A stretch of 64,000 bases of DNA, taken from the NCBI GenBank assembly GCA_963757815.1, contig CAVWSN010000025.1, positions 62,001-126,000 on the forward strand, written 5' to 3'. The position numbers and the translations under genes are program-made. Within the stretch, counting starts at the first letter, position 1. Each line of letters opens with the position of its first letter. This stretch comes from JACVRW01 sp963757815. GTDB lineage: Bacteria; Actinomycetota; Thermoleophilia; Solirubrobacterales; Thermoleophilaceae. Below are positions 51,746 to 60,322 of this stretch, in pieces. The notes below the pieces were generated by a model. That model searched no databases, had not been told where the DNA came from, and was given only the letters and a program-made list of their open reading frames with translations.

Positions 51746-53112
51746 ATGCACGATTTCGACGAGCGAACCGCGCAGATCGCCAAGGCGGTCTACGGCTACA
51801 CCGACTGGCGGCTGCGCCTCGACCCCGTACCGCTCGACTCGGGCGCCCCGCGCGATCAGCTCGAGGAGCGCATGGCGGGGCTGCTGGGCGCAGCGGGGAA
51901 CGACCCCGAGGCGGTGCTGAAGCTGTACGACGAGACCGTCTCGCGCGCGGTCATCTCCTGCGACAGCCCGCGCTTCCTCGCATTCATCCCGGCCGCTCCC
52001 GACGAAGGCGTCGCTGCTGTTCGACATGGTGGTCTCATGCGCCTCCCTGCAGGGGATCTCGTGGCTCGAGGCGGCGGGGGCGGTGCACGCGGAGAACCAG
52101 GTGCTGCGGCTGCTGGCCGACCTGGCCGGGCTACCGGAGTCGGCCGGTGGCTGCTTCGTCTCGGGCGGCTCGGCCGGCAACCTGTCCGCCCTGGTGGTGG
52201 CCCGCGAGACCGCCAAGCACCGGGTCGAGCGCGAGGGCGGCGACGGGCCACGCCGCTGGCGGATCGCGGCGAGCCACGAGGCGCACTCGTCGATCGACAA
52301 CGCGCTGCGGATCATGGAGGTCGACCCGCTGCACGTGGACGTCGAGGACCATCGCCTCACGGGCGCCACGCTGAGGGCGGCCCTGGAGGCGGATGACGAC
52401 CCGGAGTCGGTCTGCGGGGTGGTCGCCACCGGGGGCACGACCAACGCCGGCATCATCGACGACCTGGCGGGCGTGGCAGAGGTGGCCCGCGAGCACGGAC
52501 TCTGGTTCCACGTCGACTGCGCCTACGGCGGCGCCGGTCTGCTCGCCCCCAGCGTGCGAGCGCGCTACGCGGGGATCGAGCACGCGGACTCGATCGTCAT
52601 GGATCCGCACAAGTGGTGGTTCGCGCCGTTCGACTGCGCCGCGCTCCTCTATCGCGAGCCGGGCAGGGCCCGAGCGGTTCACACGCAGGACGCCTCCTAC
52701 CTCGACGTGATCCACGAGCGGCCCGAGGAGTGGAACCCGACCGACTACGCCTACCACCTCACCCGCAGGGCCCGCGGGCTGCCGCTGTGGTTCTCGCTCG
52801 CGGTGAACGGCACCGACGCCTACCGGGATGCGATCGAGACGGCGCTGTCCCTGACGCGCGAGACGGCCGAGCTGATCCGCGCCGCGCCGGCAGCTCGAGC
52901 TCGTGCGCGAACCGGAGCTGGCGGTGGTGCTCTTCCGGCGCCGCGGCTGGACGGCCGCGGACTACTACGCCTGGTCCAATCGCCTGCTCGCCGAGCAGGT
53001 GGCGTTCGTGACGCCGTCGTCGTGGGAGGGTGAGACGGTCGGCCGGCTCGTGTTCATGCACCCGGCGACCACGCTCGAGATGGTGCGTGAGATTCTCGAC
53101 TCGATGGGTTAG
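51746..53112 (+). pseudogene. group II PLP-dependent decarboxylase (aromatic-amino-acid type), two frameshifts
   Basis: About 455 residues when restored. Removing one G at ~51999 (GCTCCC-G-ACGAAG) joins RFLAFIPAAP to TKASLLFDMVVSCASLQGISWLEAAGAVHAENQVL; removing one G at ~52893 (GCGCCG-G-CAGCTC) joins ELIRAAP to QLELVREPELAVVLFRRRGW. The PLP lysine is in MDPHKWWFAPF; GGSAGNLSAL, HSSIDNAL and FHVDCAYGGAGLL are cofactor contacts. This resembles tyrosine, tryptophan or DOPA decarboxylases, making an amine and CO2. Two frame errors in one gene make assembly error more likely than decay. It directly follows the ATP-grasp gene. Confidence 0.85.
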
Positions 53113-53482
53113 GACGCTTCCGGGTGGGACTTCTTCCGGGGTTGGTCTCCGCCGGCCGGGCCGGGGCTGGGGCTGGGGAAGGAGGATGTGGACCACGGCC
53201 GCGGCGCCTCCAGGGGCGAACAATCTTCGGCTGATCCGGGGCGTTCCCGAATCTTCACCGGCACGCATGGGCCCCCAGCCCGGGAACCGGCGCCACCGTC
53301 CTGTCCCTGCCCACCGTATGTGTAGGCAATCCAGGATTCCTCGCGCTTCACCGAGCGCGGCCGCCGAACGATCTTCGATCACGTCCGGCCAGGCGCGGCC
53401 GACGAACAACACCCCTTCCCCAGCCCCATACGCGAGACCGACCCGGCGCGACCACCCAAGGGGAAGCGAGAGCGGGCGCCGG
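53113..53482. other. 370-bp convergent intergenic region with repeats
   Basis: Between the ends of the decarboxylase and agmatinase genes. From 53328 to 53443 it holds repeat R1 copy 3; at 53217-53240 a shorter block GCGAACAATCTTCGGCTGATCCGG resembles the R1 core in the same orientation (GAACGATCTTCGATCACGTCCGG). The first ~100 bp are very GC-rich with CCGG runs. No gene or terminator with a clear stem is evident apart from these. Confidence 0.55.
53328..53443 (-). repeat. dispersed repeat R1, copy 3 (between convergent genes, reversed)
   Basis: Read on the minus strand it begins GTCGGTCTCGCGTATGGGGC and runs through GGTGTTGTTCGTCGGCC, CGTGATCGAAGATCGTTCGG and ends near ATCCTGGATTG. It aligns with R1 copy 1 (25638) over its whole length and with R1 copy 2 over its middle. 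Confidence 0.78.
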
Positions 53483-54425
53483 CTAGGGCGCGCGCAGCGC
53501 CGCCAGCGAGATCATCTCGTGACACACGCTGGCGGCCAGCCAGGCGGTGATGCCCGAGGGGTCGTACGGGGGCGAGACCTCGACGCAGTCAAAGGCGCGG
53601 AAGTCGATGCCGGTGAGCGCCCGGAGGTAGGCGAGCGCCTGCGCGCTGGTCGGCCCGCCGACCTCGGGCGTGCCGGTGCCGGGAGCGAAGGCGGGGTCGA
53701 CGAAATCGATGTCGAAGGACAGGAACGCCGGCATGTCCCCCACACGCGCGCGCACCCGCTCGCCGTACTGCTCGGGCGTGAGCCGCTCCATCTCCACCCA
53801 CGGGATCGCGTCGTACCCGATCCGTCCGGGCTCCTCCTCGTCCGCGCTCCCGTAGAGGGTCCCGCGCAGCCCCGCCTGAACGGAGCGGCCGGGGTCGACG
53901 AGCCCCTCCTCGGCTGCTCGCTTGAAGACGGTTCCGTGGAAGTAGCGCACCCCGTAGTACTGGTCCCAGACGTCGGCGTGGGCGTCGAGGTGAACGAGCG
54001 CGAGCGTGCCGTGCACCTTGGCCGCGGCCCGCAGCTCGGCGAGCACCATCGAGTGGTCGCCGCCGATGCACAGCGGCGTGACCCTCGGCCTCGTGGAGGG
54101 GCGTCAGGTGCGCCTCGATGCGCTCGAGCGTCTTCTCGTGGTAACCCGGAACCGTCGGCGCGTCCCCGTAGTCGACCATCGACAACCGCTCGACCACGTC
54201 CACCTCGAGGTTGGGGTTGTAGGGGCGCAGCAGGACGGACGCGGCGCGGATCGCCTCGGGGCCGAAGCGCGCCCCGGACTTGAACGAGACCGCGTCGTCG
54301 GTCGGGATCCCGACAATCGCGAGGTCCACGCCGTCCGTCGTCTCGACGTGCGGAAGCCGCATGAAGGTGCGCGGGCCGGTGAAGCGAGGCGTCTTCGACG
54401 AGTCCGCCGGGCGGTAGTGCGTCAC
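53483..54425 (-). pseudogene. speB: agmatinase/arginase family ureohydrolase, one frameshift
   Basis: About 313 residues when restored from GTG 54425. The N-terminus has VDLAIVGIPTDDAVSFKSGARFGPEAIRAAS; after TPLHEA one extra G (GAGGCC-G-AGGGTC, ~54086) continues RVTPLCIGGDHSMVLAEL. Manganese ligands: G-G-D-H-S, HLDAHADVWD (D-A-H-x-D) and SFDIDFVDPAFAPGTGTPEVGG (D-x-D-x-x-D). Agmatinase splits agmatine into putrescine and urea; guanidino-acid hydrolase is the alternative. It is convergent with the decarboxylase across R1 and belongs to the amine region of the window. Confidence 0.85.
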
Positions 54426-54449
54426 GGTGCGCCGGGCATCATGCCAGGG

Positions 54450-56252
54450 CTAGGAGAGCCGGCGCTCCAGCTCCTCGAGCTGCGAGCGCAGCTCCGCGGG
54501 CAGCTTGTCGCCGAACTGCGCGTAGTGCTGCTGCAGCTGCGGCAACTGCACCTTCCACTGCTCCGGATCGACCTCGAGCAGCTCCTCCATCACCCCGGCG
54601 GGCAGCTCGAGCCCGGACAGGTCGATCGAGCCCTCCGCCGGCACGAGCCCGATCGGCGTCTCGACGGCCTCCGCCTCGTCGTCGCAGCGATGGAAGATCC
54701 AAGCCAGCACGCGGCTGTTCTCGCCGAAGCCGGGCCAGAGGAAGCGGCCCTCGTCGTCCTTGCGGAACCAGTTGACGATGAAGATCTTCGGCAGCACCGC
54801 GCCCTCGCGCCGGCCGGCCCAGAGCCAGTGCGAGAAGTAGTCGGCCATGTGGTAGCCGCAGAACGGCAGCATCGCCATCGGGTCGAAGCGCAGCTCGCCG
54901 ACCGTCCCGGCGGCCGCCGCCGTCTTCTCGGACCCCATGACTGAGCCGAGGAACACGCCGTGCTCCCAGTCGAACGCCTCCATGACGAGCGGCACCACCG
55001 TGGCGCGGCGGCCGCCGAACAGGAAGGCGTCCATCGGCACGCCGGCCGGGTCCTCCCAGTTCGGCGCGATCGAGGGGCACTGGGCCGCGGGGGTCGTGAA
55101 GCGCGCGTTGGGGTGGGCGGCGGGCTCGTCCGCGGCGGGCGTCCAGTCGCGTCCCTTCCAGTCGATTGCCTCCGCGGGCGGCTCGGAGGTCATGCCCTCC
55201 CACCACACGTCGCCGTCCGCAGTCCTCGCGCAGTTCGTGAAGATCGAGTTCGCGCGCACGGTCGCCATCGCGTTCGGGTTGGTGTCCTCACCGGTCCCCG
55301 GCGCCACGCCGAAGAAGCCCGACTCCGGGTTGATCGCATACAGGCGGCCGTCGTCGCCGAACTTCATCCACGCGATGTCGTCGCCGATCGTCTCGACCGT
55401 CCAGCCCTCGAGCGTCGGCATGAGCATCGCCAGGTTGGTCTTGCCGGTCGCGGACGGGAAGGCGCCGCCCACGTGCTTGACCTTCCCCTCTGGTGAGGTC
55501 AGCTTGAGGATCAGCATGTGCTCGGCGAGCCAGCCCTCGTCACGCGCCATCACCGACGCGATCCTGAGGGCGAAGCACTTCTTGCCGAGCAGCGCGTTGC
55601 CGCCGTAGCCGGAGCCGAACGACCAGATCTCGCGGGTCTCGGGGTAGTGGACGATGTACTTGTTCTCCGCGTTGCACGGCCAAGGCACGTCCTCGGCCCC
55701 CTCGGCCAGCGGCATGCCGACCGAGTGCAGGCAGGGCACGAACTCGCCGCTCTCGCCGAGCACGTCGAGGGCGTCCCGGCCCATGCGGGTCATGATCCTC
55801 ATGGACACCGCCACGTAGGCCGAGTCGGTGAGCTGCACGCCGATGTGCGCGATCGGCGAGCCGAGCGGTCCCATCGAGAACGGCACCACGTACATCGTGC
55901 GCCCGTGCATCGAGCCGCGGAACAGCCCGCTCAGCGTCTCGCGCATCTCGGCCGGGTCGCGCCAGTTGTTCGTGGGCCCGGCGTCCTCCTCGCGCTCGGA
56001 GCAGATGAAGGTCCGGTCCTCGACGCGCGCCACGTCAGCCGGATCGGAGCGCGAGAGGTACGAGTTGGGCCGCTTCGCGTCCGAGAGCCGCTCGAACGTT
56101 CCGGCGGCGACGAGCCGCCGGCAGAGGTCGTCGTACTCGTCGGCGGATCCGTCGCACCAGTGAATCGAGTCGGGTTGGGTGAGCTCCGCTACCTCATCCA
56201 CCCAGGCGAGCAGGCGCTGGTGGGAGGTGGCGGCCGTGGTTGTCTGTGTCAC
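54450..56252 (-). CDS. pckG: phosphoenolpyruvate carboxykinase (GTP)
   Basis: 600 residues from ATG 56252. GTP-type motifs: RPNSYLSRSDPADVARVEDRTF, FSMGPLGSP, SFGSGYGGNALLGKKCFALRIAS, kinase-1 GGAFPSATGKTNLAML (GTP-enzymes have the Ser-Ala-x-Gly-Lys-Thr form), DDIAWMKFGDDG, and ANSIFTNCA. It interconverts oxaloacetate and PEP with GTP, the gluconeogenic step; with acetyl-CoA assimilation by the ethylmalonyl-CoA pathway this would feed C4 acids to sugars. Single gene, head-to-head with the sortase gene 73 bp away. Confidence 0.95.
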   Translation of the reverse strand: MTQTTTAATSHQRLLAWVDEVAELTQPDSIHWCDGSADEYDDLCRRLVAAGTFERLSDAKRPNSYLSRSDPADVARVEDRTFICSEREEDAGPTNNWRDPAEMRETLSGLFRGSMHGRTMYVVPFSMGPLGSPIAHIGVQLTDSAYVAVSMRIMTRMGRDALDVLGESGEFVPCLHSVGMPLAEGAEDVPWPCNAENKYIVHYPETREIWSFGSGYGGNALLGKKCFALRIASVMARDEGWLAEHMLILKLTSPEGKVKHVGGAFPSATGKTNLAMLMPTLEGWTVETIGDDIAWMKFGDDGRLYAINPESGFFGVAPGTGEDTNPNAMATVRANSIFTNCARTADGDVWWEGMTSEPPAEAIDWKGRDWTPAADEPAAHPNARFTTPAAQCPSIAPNWEDPAGVPMDAFLFGGRRATVVPLVMEAFDWEHGVFLGSVMGSEKTAAAAGTVGELRFDPMAMLPFCGYHMADYFSHWLWAGRREGAVLPKIFIVNWFRKDDEGRFLWPGFGENSRVLAWIFHRCDDEAEAVETPIGLVPAEGSIDLSGLELPAGVMEELLEVDPEQWKVQLPQLQQHYAQFGDKLPAELRSQLEELERRLS

Positions 56253-56324
56253 GGGTCTCGCGATCTCCTTCAGTCAGTCCGGGGCCGCAAACCGTATCCC
56301 ACCGTCCCTACACTCCGCCGCAGC

Positions 56325-56966
56325 GTGACGGCCAGGCCTCGCAGCCCCTGGCGGGCCTTGATCCGCTTCGTCGGCGCGGTCATCCTGACCAGCGGCCTCC
56401 TCATGATCGCCGACGCGGGCATCACGCTCGCCTGGCAGGAGCCCGTCTCGGCCTTCCTCGCCGAGCGCCAGCAGCAGAAGCTCGAGGAGGAGTTATTCGA
56501 TCCACCCCCGCAGGTCGAGAAGCGGGTTCGCGAGAAGCGGCCGCTGCCCGGGGACGCCATCGGCGAGATCGTCCTGCCGTCGCTCGACAAGCGCTTCTTC
56601 GTCGTCGAGGGAACCGACACCGACAACCTCCGCAAAGGTCCGGGCCATTATCCGGACACCCCGCTGCCCGGCGAGAAAGGCACGGTGGCCATCGCGGGGC
56701 ACCGCACCACATACGGCGCGCCCTTCCGCAACATCGACCAGCTGAAGCGCGGCCAGCGAATCATCATGTCGATGCCCTACGGGCGCTACGTCTATCGCGT
56801 GGAGAAGGAGCAGATCGTCGACGACTCCGCACTCTGGATCACCGACCCGGTCGGATACGACCGGCTGGTGCTGAGTGCCTGCCATCCGCTCTACAGCGCA
56901 GCGCAGAGGCTCGTGGTGTTCGCGCGCTTGACCAAGCGGCTGCCGCCGACGGTCAAGCAGGACTGA
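56325..56966 (+). CDS. class D/E-like sortase
   Basis: 213 residues from GTG 56325. One N-terminal membrane helix (LIRFVGAVILTSGLLMIADAGITLAW), a coiled-coil-like spacer with a charged stretch, then the sortase barrel: IGEIVLPSLDKRFFVVEGTD, GPGHYPDTPLPGEKGTVAIAGHRTTYGAPF (catalytic His), and DRLVLSACHPLYSAAQRLVVFARL (catalytic Cys and the later Arg). The K/R-R-rich ends and LSACHP fit class D/E enzymes that join proteins to the cell wall, often for spores, pili or metal binding. No substrate with a clear LPxTG-like signal was noticed near it. Confidence 0.88.
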   Translation: MTARPRSPWRALIRFVGAVILTSGLLMIADAGITLAWQEPVSAFLAERQQQKLEEELFDPPPQVEKRVREKRPLPGDAIGEIVLPSLDKRFFVVEGTDTDNLRKGPGHYPDTPLPGEKGTVAIAGHRTTYGAPFRNIDQLKRGQRIIMSMPYGRYVYRVEKEQIVDDSALWITDPVGYDRLVLSACHPLYSAAQRLVVFARLTKRLPPTVKQD

Positions 56967-56984
56967 GGCCCGGGCGGCGCAGCG

Positions 56985-58070
56985 TCAGGCGCGCCCGACG
57001 GACTCTCGGACCCCGGCGACGATGGCGTCGGCGACCTCCCCCGTCGAGGCTCGCGACACGCCCCAGGCCACGTCCCCTGTGAGGGTCGTCCCTGCGGCCA
57101 CCGTCCTCTCGACAGACGCCTCGAGCCGCTCGGCGCGCTCGCCCTCACCCAGATGACGAAGCAGCAACACCCCCGCCAGGACCTGCGCGATCGGGTTGGC
57201 GGTGCCGCGGCCTGCGTGAGCCTGAGCCGAGCCGTGCACGGTGTCGAAAACGGCTGCCTCCGGGCCCAGGTTGGCCCGGGGCATCATGCCGACCCCGCCG
57301 ACGAAGCTCGAGACCAGGTCGGTGAGCAGGGCGGCGTGGCCGCTGGGAACGAGCAGCACGTCGAGTCCCGCGGGCCGGAGGTCGAGCTCCTCGAGAGCGA
57401 CGTCCAGGGAGAGCTCGTCGATCCTCAAACCGGGGAACTCGCGCGCCAGTCCCTCGGCTGCCTGTAGGAGGAGGCCGTCGGTGGCCGGTAGCTCATCCGC
57501 CTTGTGAACCACGGTTACGCGCCGTCGGCGCGCGCCGCTCGCCCAGGCGAGCCCGGCGCGGGCCACGCCCTCGGCTCCGAGCCTGGTCATGAAGTTGATC
57601 GAGGGGCCGGCGTCGTGCGGGTCGAGTCCGCTCCCCATCACCAATTGCGTCAGGGCACGAGCCTGGTTGCTTCCCGCCTGGAGGGCGGCACCGGCGTACA
57701 GATCCTCCGCGGTCATGCACGCCAAGACGAGGTCAATCCCCAGCCGCACACCCGCGGCGCCGAACATGCTGCGCGCCGGCCGCACGCTCAGCTGGAGGTC
57801 GAAGGTGCGTCGCAGCTCGTTGTTGGCCGACGCCGGACCCGGCCCCGGGCCGCCCGCGGTGGTGGGCCCCTTGAGCGCGACCCGCGCGTCGCGAATCGCC
57901 GTGACCGTCTCCCGCGGCAACGGCGCCCCGGCTTGCGAGCGCGCGGCCTGGCCCGCCTGCCGCACGTCCCAGTCGATCTCGGCACCGGTGGCGTCGACCG
58001 CGCGGCGCGCAGCCTCCACCACCTCGGGCCCCACTCCGTCGCCCGGGATGAGCACCACTCGATGGGACAT
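56985..58070 (-). CDS. divergent isocitrate/isopropylmalate dehydrogenase family protein
   Basis: 361 residues from ATG 58070. Family start HRVVLIPGDGVGPEVVEAARRAV, A-L-K-G-P-T, substrate segment SANNELRRTFDLQLSVRPAR (S-x-N-x-x-L-R), Tyr125 (YAG), K190 (HKADELP) and the late VGGVGMMPRANLGPEAAVFDTVHGSA. In the metal loop N-x-x-G-D-I-L-S-D, the first Asp is replaced (GHAALLTDL, Ala247) and only Asp251 remains. Isocitrate, 3-isopropylmalate, tartrate or homoisocitrate-type enzymes all share this fold. The missing Asp suggests an altered metal or substrate use or an inactive paralogue. Convergent with the sortase. Confidence 0.82.
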   Translation of the reverse strand: MSHRVVLIPGDGVGPEVVEAARRAVDATGAEIDWDVRQAGQAARSQAGAPLPRETVTAIRDARVALKGPTTAGGPGPGPASANNELRRTFDLQLSVRPARSMFGAAGVRLGIDLVLACMTAEDLYAGAALQAGSNQARALTQLVMGSGLDPHDAGPSINFMTRLGAEGVARAGLAWASGARRRRVTVVHKADELPATDGLLLQAAEGLAREFPGLRIDELSLDVALEELDLRPAGLDVLLVPSGHAALLTDLVSSFVGGVGMMPRANLGPEAAVFDTVHGSAQAHAGRGTANPIAQVLAGVLLLRHLGEGERAERLEASVERTVAAGTTLTGDVAWGVSRASTGEVADAIVAGVRESVGRA

Positions 58071-58128
58071 CGACGGTGATGAAAGCAGGAGCACTCGCGT
58101 GCCCGCACCTTGCCCGTGGTCAGGCGGC

Positions 58129-58284
58129 TTAGACTGAAGCCGGACGTTCGATCTGGTCGGGGCCTCGCACGCCCTCGATCTCCGACTGGTCCCGCGACTC
58201 GAACCACAGGATGAGCCCAATGACGAGCGCGAGGGATATGGCGAGCACCGCCACCCAGTAGAGGACCTTCAACAGGATGCGCAT
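58129..58284 (-). CDS. 51-residue single-pass membrane protein
   Basis: From ATG 58284: MRILLKVLYWVAVLAISLAL then VIGLILWFE and a polar tail SRDQSEIEGVRGPDQIERPASV ending at TAA 58129. One N-terminal hydrophobic helix of ~25 residues with a lysine near the start and an acidic, hydrophilic end looks like a genuine short membrane protein. Coding bias is consistent with its neighbours. Its start and that of the divergent polymerase gene overlap by 8 bp. Function unknown. Confidence 0.55.
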   Translation of the reverse strand: MRILLKVLYWVAVLAISLALVIGLILWFESRDQSEIEGVRGPDQIERPASV

Positions 58285-60319
58285 CGAGAAGAAAGCGCGA
58301 CGCTACCGGGTCCCGCGGCTGCCCGGCTGGTTGCGTGAGACGCTGGACGAGGCCCCGGCGCTGCCAACGCAGCTGCTCGCGGTGGTCGTCCTTCTCTTCC
58401 TCGTCGCCTCTGAGGGCGGCTACGGCGCCACGAAGTGGCCGCCTGCCGCACTGCTCCTCCTCGGCCTCCTCGTCGTCACCGCCCTGACGATCCGCCTGCA
58501 GCGCCGCCCAAGCAACCTCCAGCTTGCGGGGCTCGGCCTTTTCGCGGCCTATGCAGCGTGGAGCTTCCTCTCGATCATCTGGGCAGGCGTCGAGGCGGAC
58601 GCCTGGGAAGCGGCGAACCGGACGGCCTCATACCTCGTCGTGCTCGCGCTGTTCCTGCTCTGGCCCGCCGGCGCCCGTGGCGTGAGGCTGCTGGTCGCCA
58701 CCTTCTCCCTGGGCGTCGCGGCGATCGGCCTCGTGGAGATCCTTCGGGCCGATAGCTCCGCGGCGCCCGGCAGCTTCTTCATCGACGTGCGGTTCTCGGA
58801 GCCGGCGGGCTACATCAACGCGAATGTCGCGATGTGGACCATCGGGCTGTTCGGCTGCCTGGCGACCGCCGCCACGCCGCGTGCGCACCCTGCCGTGCGC
58901 GGATGCGCTCTCGGGGCGACCACGCTGCTGGCCGGGCTGGCCCTGCTCGGCCAGAGCCGCGGCTGGGTGTTCGCGCTGCCGCTGGCGCTCCTCGTGCTGC
59001 TCCTGATTTCCCCTGACCGGCTTCGGCTCGCGCTCGGCGGCATGCTCGTCGTGGTCGCTCTTCTGCCCATCCGGAGCACGCTCCTGGACGTCCACGACCG
59101 GTACAGCCCGTCCCGGCTGGACGCGCTGCTCTCCGACGCCACCGCCGCGCTGATCCTGGTGTCCCTGGTCGTCGGCTTGCTGGCGGCGCTCTGGGCTTAC
59201 CTGGAGCGCCGGCCACAACCGGCCGAGCCGGTGCGACGACGACTCGCGCTCGCGACTGGTGCGGGCCTCGTAGCTCTCGCGCTCCTCGGGGGTGCCGCGG
59301 CGCTCGCGGTCGTCGACGATCCGGCGGGGCGGGTGAGCAATGCCTGGGAGGAGTTCAAGGAGGGACAGGCGAACGACCCCGGCAGCCGGGACGAATCGCG
59401 CTTCGCGAGCGCGGGGTCGAACCGCTACGACTTCTGGACCGTCGCCTGGGACATGTTTCTCGACAGTCCAGTTCGCGGTGCCGGGGCCGAGAACTTCCAG
59501 CGGACTTACCTGAAGAGCGGCGAGAGCACGGAGAAGCCGCGCTTCCCGCACTCGCTGGAGCTCGAGGTGCTGTCAGGACTCGGCGCCGTGGGAGCGGTGC
59601 TGCTCGGTGGCGCCTTTGTCGCTCTCCTGGCTGCCGCCGTCCTGGCTCTGCGAGGTCCGTCGGCGACACGCGGCGCCGCGGCCGGGGCGCTCGGCCTGTT
59701 CATCTACTGGCTGCTTCACGCGTCCGTCGACTGGTTCTGGGCGTTCTTCGCGCTCACCGGTCCCGCCATCGCGGCGCTCGCCATGGCTGCCGCACTCTCC
59801 CCGACGCCCACATTGCCGCGGGATTCCCCGCCGCGGCGTCGCGCCGTCGTCACGGCCCTGGGCGTGTCCGCCGCGCTTCTGCTCGCATTGGCCGTCGCGG
59901 GGCCGTGGCTGTCCGCTCGCGAGGTCGACCGGGCCGCCGACGTCTGGCGGGAGGACCCGGCCGGCGCTTTGAGCGCTCTCGACAGGGCCGAGTGGCTCAA
60001 CCCGCTCTCCACACGTCCCGCGGCCACCGCGGGCACGATCGAGTTGCGCCTCCGCCGCACCCGTGATGCGGCGGACAGCTTCCGAGAGGTGCTTCGGGAC
60101 GACCCGGACGATGCCTACGCGGCGCTCGAGCTCGGCCTGATCGCTGCTGCGCGGGGACGCCAGGAGGAGGCGATTGCGCTGCTGCGGCGGTCACTGGCGC
60201 AAGATCCGCGCGACCCCCTGATAATGGCTGTCCTGGAGGACGTGCGTGCCGGTAAGCGCGTCTCCCCGGCCGCAGTGAACGAGCGGATCGCTCGCGATGC
60301 GCTCACGGTCGCCGACTGA
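58277..60319 (+). CDS. O-antigen ligase/Wzy-like polysaccharide polymerase with C-terminal TPR region
   Basis: 680 residues. Ten or more hydrophobic helices, the long periplasmic-like loop with NRYDFWTVAWDMFLDSPVRGAGAENFQRTYL and LKSGESTEKPRFPHSLELEVLSGLG, which is the O-antigen ligase/Wzy_C signature (G-x-G-x-x-x-F and H-S-x-x-L-x-x-L). The C-terminal ~120 residues (AREVDRAADVWREDPAGALSALDRAEW, RDAADSFREVLRDDPDDAYAALELGLIAAARGRQEEAIALLRRSLAQDP) form TPR repeats. It polymerises or transfers polysaccharide at the membrane. TTG 58331 would avoid overlap with the small minus gene. Confidence 0.85.
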   Translation: MRIEKKARRYRVPRLPGWLRETLDEAPALPTQLLAVVVLLFLVASEGGYGATKWPPAALLLLGLLVVTALTIRLQRRPSNLQLAGLGLFAAYAAWSFLSIIWAGVEADAWEAANRTASYLVVLALFLLWPAGARGVRLLVATFSLGVAAIGLVEILRADSSAAPGSFFIDVRFSEPAGYINANVAMWTIGLFGCLATAATPRAHPAVRGCALGATTLLAGLALLGQSRGWVFALPLALLVLLLISPDRLRLALGGMLVVVALLPIRSTLLDVHDRYSPSRLDALLSDATAALILVSLVVGLLAALWAYLERRPQPAEPVRRRLALATGAGLVALALLGGAAALAVVDDPAGRVSNAWEEFKEGQANDPGSRDESRFASAGSNRYDFWTVAWDMFLDSPVRGAGAENFQRTYLKSGESTEKPRFPHSLELEVLSGLGAVGAVLLGGAFVALLAAAVLALRGPSATRGAAAGALGLFIYWLLHASVDWFWAFFALTGPAIAALAMAAALSPTPTLPRDSPPRRRAVVTALGVSAALLLALAVAGPWLSAREVDRAADVWREDPAGALSALDRAEWLNPLSTRPAATAGTIELRLRRTRDAADSFREVLRDDPDDAYAALELGLIAAARGRQEEAIALLRRSLAQDPRDPLIMAVLEDVRAGKRVSPAAVNERIARDALTVAD

Positions 60320-60322
60320 GCG

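Noticed and set aside
49967..52456. An 829-codon open frame on the minus strand opposite the ATP-grasp gene
   Set aside because: Only its last ~55 codons are real (N-terminus of the amine oxidase); the rest is antisense of the ATP-grasp and decarboxylase genes.
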